In this document: positions 6,134 through 9,820 of the stretch, piece after piece
Position numbering within the stretch: the stretch's first letter is position 1
How the letters are laid out: each line of letters begins with the position of its first letter
Assembly: GCA_038750655.1 (NCBI GenBank)
Contig: JBCDGZ010000208.1
Location: forward strand, 1-9,820
Reading direction: 5' to 3'
DNA: 9,820 bases
DNA from: JBCDGZ01 sp038750655
Lineage (GTDB): Bacteria; Bacteroidota; Bacteroidia; Chitinophagales; Saprospiraceae
Position numbers and translations under genes: made by a program
Notes under the pieces: generated by a model
Databases searched by the model: none
Told to the model about the DNA's origin: nothing
What the model saw: only the letters and a program-made list of their open reading frames with translations

Positions 6134-7984
6134 TCAGGGCTGTTCGGCCACTTTTTTTAGATAGCTGATTAACTTTTGCTCCTCTAATGCAGTGTTCGCA
6201 GTGTAGCTGCGAACATTGATAGTGCGTTTTGCCTCCGGTAATCGAGGATTTAGGCTTACTCGCGAGCGGAGCATCGCCGCGGTCGCTGCATCGCAATGCA
6301 GTTCCAAAAGCTGCCGAAGGCGACGCCGTAAAGGGGCTGTCGGCGCAAATTTATAAGCAATAAACAGCTCAGTTAGCAATGAAGGAGGAGGGCCGCCGTT
6401 GCCAAGCATCTGCAAAGCCAGCTCCACATTCATGGCCTGCCCGCTCGTCAACAACTGCCCTAGGCGCTCCAATTGCGCGGCTGATAGCTGCGCTGTATGG
6501 CCCACCCGCCGCTGCTGCCGTAGAAAATCATACAACTCCCGCTCTTCCAGCCATACCCACTTCCGATCAGTCGGTAGGAGCCGTAGGTCGGGGCGCTGTC
6601 CCAGTAAGATATGCGTACTTTCTACACGGAACTGCGTCTGATAGTGCATGCCAAGCACCTCAATTTCCTTTTTTAGCCTTTGCCTAGAAATACTCGTTCG
6701 ACCTTTAAGGACAATATTTACCCCTTTTCCCAGCGGTGCTTCTTGCAGTGGACGACCGTATTGCTGCTTGATCAACCGAATTAAAATGGTATTTAGCGAG
6801 GGTAAGGCCAGGTCCAGGCCCTTTAGCAATAGTGATAATGGAGGCGGATGTTCTGCCTGCTCAAATAAATCATACAACTGCAATCGCTCTGCCTCGCTCA
6901 GTTCTGGCATTCGCCTCGCTGCTCGGTAGAAGCGCAGCAACTGTTTGCGCTGTGGTGCCCCTTCCGGGCTGCTGAGTTTTTTCAAACGCTCCATTTCCAG
7001 TACCAGCGGGTGGACAGAAGGCAGTGGGTTTTTCGCCAATCGCAGGACTTCTATTCGCTTGGGCAGTTGGGGCAGTTGGGTTAATCGGTTACGCTCCACG
7101 TTGAGCTGCCGGAGGCGCTTGAGGGCGCTGAGGTCGGGCAGTTGGCGGAGCTGATTACGGCTGATGTCCAGTTCTTGTAGCCAATGGCACTGCGAAAGGC
7201 CGATCGGCAGCTCGCGAAGTTGGTTGCGGGAGAGCCGAAGGCTCATCAGCTGGGGCCATTGGCCTTCGGTCAGCAGTAGTTCTGAGAGTTGGTTGCTGCT
7301 CAGGTCTACATGATTCAAGGAGGTGCAGTCGCCCAGGCTGCGGGGAATTTGAGTCAGCTGGTTCTTAGCAGCGCTGAGCTGAAGGAGCTGAGTCAGCTCG
7401 CCTGAGTGCTCGGGCAGGGCCTTGAGGCGGTTGTAATTCAGCAGCAATTTACGGAGGGCGCGGCAGTGGCTAAGGCTGGAGGGCAGTTCTCGAAGGGCAT
7501 TCCGAGAGAGTCGCAACTCCCGTAAAAGGGTACACTGACCGATGGCTGCGGGCAGCTCTTGTATTTGATTATGGCTCAAGTCTAAGTACAGTAGTTGGTT
7601 CAGCTGGCCGATGGCTGCTGGGAGCTGCACTAGGGTGTTATGGGCCAGTGCGATATGCTGTAGCGGTTGACAGTCAAAAAGTACCTCCGGAAGTTGTTGC
7701 AGGCGGTTGTAGCTAAAGTCGATGCTTTTGAGCTGCGGGAGCTGGTGCAGCCAGCTGGGCAGTTGTTCGAATCGGTTGTGGCTCAGTACGAGTATTTCGA
7801 GCTGTGGTAGTTGGAGCAGGGCCTGCGGCAGCTCACTAAGGCGGTTATTACTTACGTCCAGCTTGCGGAGTTGCGGAAAACCAGTGATGCTTTCTGGGAC
7901 TTGGCGCAGCCCTCGGTTGTGGATATACAGCTCGGTGACGATATGGGGCTGGCGCTGGGCCATTTCGAGGTTAAAGGCTTTCAT
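6134..7984 (-). CDS. leucine-rich repeat protein with BRCT-like domain
   Basis: 616 residues, no signal peptide or membrane segment, so probably cytoplasmic. Residues 16-331 form about 14 leucine-rich repeats of the LxxLxLSxNxLxxLPxxLxxxxx type; ten in a row (39-268) are exactly 23 residues, followed by 22 and 20. Residues 341-410 are predicted helical. Residues 417-490 resemble a BRCT domain: GKGVNIVLKGRT, a helix SRQRLKKEIEVLG, STHILLG, then KWVWLEERELYDFL, the order seen at the end of NAD-dependent DNA ligase. Residues 497-567 are again helical, HEAT-like, with NVELALQML. The BRCT call rests on eye alignment and is moderate. LRRs bind proteins and BRCT domains often bind phosphoproteins or DNA ends; the partner is unknown. 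ATG 7984 follows the glycosyltransferase stop by 3 nt; Met8 is an alternative start. Confidence 0.82.
   Translation of the reverse strand: MKAFNLEMAQRQPHIVTELYIHNRGLRQVPESITGFPQLRKLDVSNNRLSELPQALLQLPQLEILVLSHNRFEQLPSWLHQLPQLKSIDFSYNRLQQLPEVLFDCQPLQHIALAHNTLVQLPAAIGQLNQLLYLDLSHNQIQELPAAIGQCTLLRELRLSRNALRELPSSLSHCRALRKLLLNYNRLKALPEHSGELTQLLQLSAAKNQLTQIPRSLGDCTSLNHVDLSSNQLSELLLTEGQWPQLMSLRLSRNQLRELPIGLSQCHWLQELDISRNQLRQLPDLSALKRLRQLNVERNRLTQLPQLPKRIEVLRLAKNPLPSVHPLVLEMERLKKLSSPEGAPQRKQLLRFYRAARRMPELSEAERLQLYDLFEQAEHPPPLSLLLKGLDLALPSLNTILIRLIKQQYGRPLQEAPLGKGVNIVLKGRTSISRQRLKKEIEVLGMHYQTQFRVESTHILLGQRPDLRLLPTDRKWVWLEERELYDFLRQQRRVGHTAQLSAAQLERLGQLLTSGQAMNVELALQMLGNGGPPPSLLTELFIAYKFAPTAPLRRRLRQLLELHCDAATAAMLRSRVSLNPRLPEAKRTINVRSYTANTALEEQKLISYLKKVAEQP
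6138..6158 (+). terminator. weak possible gyrB terminator inside the 3' end of the LRR gene
   Basis: A 4-pair stem GGCT/GGCC (one G-T wobble) with loop GTTC is followed two bases later by seven T (6152-6158). It begins five bases after the gyrB stop, where a terminator is wanted. The stem is short, so efficiency would be poor. It lies inside the last codons of the convergent LRR gene. Confidence 0.3.
7181..7870 (-). repeat. ten exact 69-bp coding repeat units (LRR array core)
   Basis: Residues 39-268 of the LRR protein are ten consecutive 23-residue units without any insertion or deletion, each with N at the tenth position of the unit (HN, NN, YN, RN, SN, KN) and mostly LP at positions 14-15. 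The DNA is periodic at 69 bp but the units differ at many bases, so this is an old, diverged array rather than a recent expansion. Confidence 0.8.
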
Positions 7985-7987
7985 AGC

Positions 7988-9133
7988 TTAGCGGGTCAGG
8001 CGGCCCTTCCATTGGTATTGGTTAATCAGGTTGCTTGCGGCGCCGATGAAGGCGATGTAGAGGAGGTGGAGTCCCTGGGCAGGGATAAAAACTCGCATGA
8101 GATCACTGCGATTGAAAAAGGTCGACATTCGGGAGAGCAGTAGATAATCCATCAATAATTTGACACCGATTTGGAGGAGTAAGGGCCAGATAATCCCTAT
8201 GCCAAGGAAGGGAAAAAGGATTACACCTAGCAAGATATTGATGCAAAGAAAGAAGACCAGGGCCAGGATTAGGGTAATTTTCCATTCGCTGTAGGCCTTG
8301 GACTTGGAGGCCCAGCGGAGGCGCTGTTGTAAGAAAGCCTTGAGGGTAGGGGCGGCTGGGGTGAGGACGGTGGCGGCCGCCTGTTTGAGAAAACCTAGTT
8401 GTCCAGGGTACTTCTGGGCGACCTTTTGCATCAGCAGCATATCGTCGCCGGAGGCGAGTTGGTCGATACCGGCAAAACCGCCGACTTCTTCGAAGACTGC
8501 TTTTTCGTAGGCCAGATTGGCGCCGTTGCACATGTGCATAAAGCCCTTGTGGATGCCTGCTCCGGTAATGCCCATCATGCCCATGAAGTCCAGTGATTGG
8601 AAGGACTCCAGGAGGCTTTGTTCTTGGTAGAAATTGACGGGGGCGGCGATGAACTTGCAACCTTTTTGTTCATAAAAAGCCGCCATCAGGTGCAGCCACT
8701 GCGGAGGAGCAATGCAATCGGCATCGGTAGTGAGGATCAGCTGCCCCTTCGCCTGGCTGATGCCCAGCTCGATGGCTTTTTTCTTATAAGCCCGATGCTC
8801 TCCTGCTTTTAAATGCTCTGCCAATTTCAGCAGACGTAACTGCGGTGCTTCCAGCCCCTCTACCAACTGCGCCGTCTCGTCCGTCGAATGGTCATCGATG
8901 ACAATGACTTCGAACAATTCCGTGGGGTAGTCCTGTTGTAGAATGCTCTTGAGGCAGGGTAGGATATTTTTAGCCTCATTACGAGCTGGAACGATGATAC
9001 TAAGTGGCGTTGCAGGGTGGAAACTAGCGGGAACCGGAAACTCCGGCAGGGCGCTCCACCCATTGATATAAATACAAATGATGACTATATAAGCCAGGCT
9101 AAGGAGAAGGGCGGCAGTGAAATAAATAGTCAA
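7988..9133 (-). CDS. membrane-anchored family 2 glycosyltransferase
   Basis: 381 residues. One N-terminal membrane helix (about 4-23) precedes a GT-A fold (43-275), then about three helices (285-305, 307-330, 348-368). Catalytic marks of an inverting GT2 are present: PARNE (49-53), IDDHSTDE (79-86), TDAD with Asp137/Asp139 for metal and nucleotide sugar, SGDD (228-231) and QQRLRW (269-274). The last motif and the flanking helices resemble processive synthases and polyprenyl- or lipid-linked transferases. It probably transfers a sugar from a nucleotide donor to a lipid or envelope glycan at the inner membrane; donor and acceptor cannot be told. The start is TTG at 9133: an in-frame TAA lies four codons upstream, no ATG exists between them, and the N-terminal helix begins here. 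It follows the membrane protein gene by 30 nt and precedes the LRR gene by 3 nt. Confidence 0.88.
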   Translation of the reverse strand: MTIYFTAALLLSLAYIVIICIYINGWSALPEFPVPASFHPATPLSIIVPARNEAKNILPCLKSILQQDYPTELFEVIVIDDHSTDETAQLVEGLEAPQLRLLKLAEHLKAGEHRAYKKKAIELGISQAKGQLILTTDADCIAPPQWLHLMAAFYEQKGCKFIAAPVNFYQEQSLLESFQSLDFMGMMGITGAGIHKGFMHMCNGANLAYEKAVFEEVGGFAGIDQLASGDDMLLMQKVAQKYPGQLGFLKQAAATVLTPAAPTLKAFLQQRLRWASKSKAYSEWKITLILALVFFLCINILLGVILFPFLGIGIIWPLLLQIGVKLLMDYLLLSRMSTFFNRSDLMRVFIPAQGLHLLYIAFIGAASNLINQYQWKGRLTR

Positions 9134-9163
9134 TCGAAAAGCTTAGGCGTTGAAAGTAGGCGA

Positions 9164-9640
9164 TTAGTCGTCGTCGAAAAGTTGCTCGTAGTCGTTGCGT
9201 TGTTGCTGGCGGGGCTGACGAGGCTCCATCTGAGGGAGTTCCAGCGTTTGCGTAGGCTCATCGTCGATCTCTTCATAATCGATCAGTTCTCCCTGTTTAT
9301 TCTCCTCGTGTTGCTGCTTCATCTGGTCGACTTTGCGATAGAGCAGGGCTTTTGCGAAGAGAAAACCAGAGATAATTGGAAAGCCAAAGATCGTCAGTAG
9401 CACCATCCCGACCCCCATCAAAGGGTTTTTCTTGAACAAATTGACCACCCAAACGCCATAATTAACCAATACCTTGTAGTTGATAAAGAGGGTAGCAACT
9501 ATAAACAATGGGGCTAGCCAGCTTAGGAGCGTGAATATCCCCTTAGCAATGAAATACAACCCCACAAAAACCAGCACCAGCAGGATAATTCCACCGAGAG
9601 AATTACCGGGATTGACATCTATTTTTCGATTGTACGTCAT
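9164..9640 (-). CDS. small membrane protein of unknown function with acidic C-terminal tail
   Basis: 158 residues from ATG 9640. An in-frame GTG at 9667 would add nine residues but gives no better N-terminus. Three membrane segments are visible, about 15-35, 38-58 and 75-99, separated by short loops (NYKVLVNYG, LFKKNPLMG). The tail 103-158 is hydrophilic, rich in Gln and Glu, has a coiled-coil-prone part (VDQMKQQHEENKQ) and ends in DYEQLFDDD. No enzyme motif or known family was recognised. It is first in the group that continues with the glycosyltransferase and the LRR protein, so a role as a membrane partner of the glycosyltransferase is possible but unproven. A near-consensus promoter box and a dyad lie just upstream. 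Confidence 0.75.
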   Translation of the reverse strand: MTYNRKIDVNPGNSLGGIILLVLVFVGLYFIAKGIFTLLSWLAPLFIVATLFINYKVLVNYGVWVVNLFKKNPLMGVGMVLLTIFGFPIISGFLFAKALLYRKVDQMKQQHEENKQGELIDYEEIDDEPTQTLELPQMEPRQPRQQQRNDYEQLFDDD

Positions 9641-9674
9641 AATTAGATGGGAGTTTTTTTGAAACACCGCTTTA

Positions 9675-9682
9675 TAAAACTA
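9675..9682 (-). promoter_or_regulatory. near-consensus -7 box TAGTTTTA upstream of the membrane protein gene
   Basis: On the minus strand TAGTTTTA matches seven of eight positions of TAnnTTTG and ends 34 bases before the ATG at 9640. No TTTG is seen at the -33 position. The dyad at 9702-9714 sits about 20 bp upstream of the box, next to where the -33 element would be. Confidence 0.3.
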
Positions 9683-9701
9683 ACCCTTAAGTTAATCATT
9701 T

Positions 9702-9714
9702 GTTCTTAAAGAAC
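9702..9714. repeat. GTTCTT-A-AAGAAC dyad, possible operator
   Basis: A perfect inverted repeat with 6-base arms around one central base, 61-74 bp upstream of the membrane protein ATG and adjacent to its candidate promoter. It suits a dimeric regulator. Function is inferred from location only. Confidence 0.35.
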
Positions 9715-9820
9715 GAAGCATTAGACTGGATTTGAATGGAGTCGGATGAGCGGCCGCTTTTTGTGGATGTAGTTATGAGAGGTTATAATGTATAAATTTC
9801 ATTTAGTACAACTACGTGTA
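9715..9820. other. right-edge intergenic region
   Basis: No convincing gene. An ATG at 9788 opens a frame of 11 codons that is still open at the window edge; it is too short to judge and could be the start of a plus-strand gene or chance. A GCGGCCGC palindrome followed by five T lies at 9750-9762 but cannot form a good hairpin. Confidence 0.3.

Noticed and set aside
9769..9815. GTAGTT/AACTAC inverted repeat near the right edge
   Set aside because: Six-base arms separated by 35 bases are not significant in this context.
9788..9820. Partial plus-strand gene start at ATG 9788
   Set aside because: Only 11 codons are visible before the window ends, with no supporting promoter or motif; left as a note in the intergenic entry.

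Overview
The window looks like a chromosomal segment of a Bacteroidota bacterium, most likely from the Saprospiria (Lewinella/Haliscomenobacter-like). The evidence is protein style only: a secreted protein with a type IX secretion (T9SS) C-terminal sorting domain, a Bacteroidota-type alanine dehydrogenase with an N-terminal extension, short-form GyrB, no Shine-Dalgarno sequences before the starts, and TAnnTTTG promoter boxes. The genus is an inference.

Layout. Bases 1-251 hold no gene but contain a long imperfect inverted repeat (135-202). At 252-1205 (+) lies a secreted protein with a self-cleaving S74 chaperone domain and a T9SS sorting tail. It converges on a minus-strand group read leftwards from 3700: a LytTR response regulator (2957-3700), tsaE (2527-2955) and ald (1279-2508). 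A strong two-sided hairpin (1232-1276) fills the gap between the convergent ends. Bases 3701-4158 are a divergent intergenic region with clustered CAGTT repeats and several dyads, and a TAAATTTG box almost touching the gyrB start. gyrB (4159-6132, +) is complete and meets, with one base between stop codons, a second minus-strand group read from 9640: a small three-helix membrane protein (9164-9640), a family 2 glycosyltransferase (7988-9133) and a leucine-rich-repeat protein with a BRCT-like module (6134-7984). Bases 9641-9820 hold no convincing gene.

How the genes fit together. gyrB and tsaE are housekeeping genes (DNA supercoiling, t6A tRNA modification) and ald links alanine and pyruvate. 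The regulator-tsaE-ald spacing (1 nt, 18 nt) suggests co-transcription. The membrane protein-glycosyltransferase-LRR spacing (30 nt, 3 nt) suggests a second operon, possibly for an envelope glycan or glycolipid, with the LRR-BRCT protein as a cytoplasmic partner of unknown role. No RNA genes, CRISPR arrays, insertion sequences or phage genes were seen. The least ordinary items are the LRR-BRCT architecture, the S74 plus T9SS combination, the CAGTT cluster upstream of a LytTR gene, and the apparently leaderless gyrB promoter.
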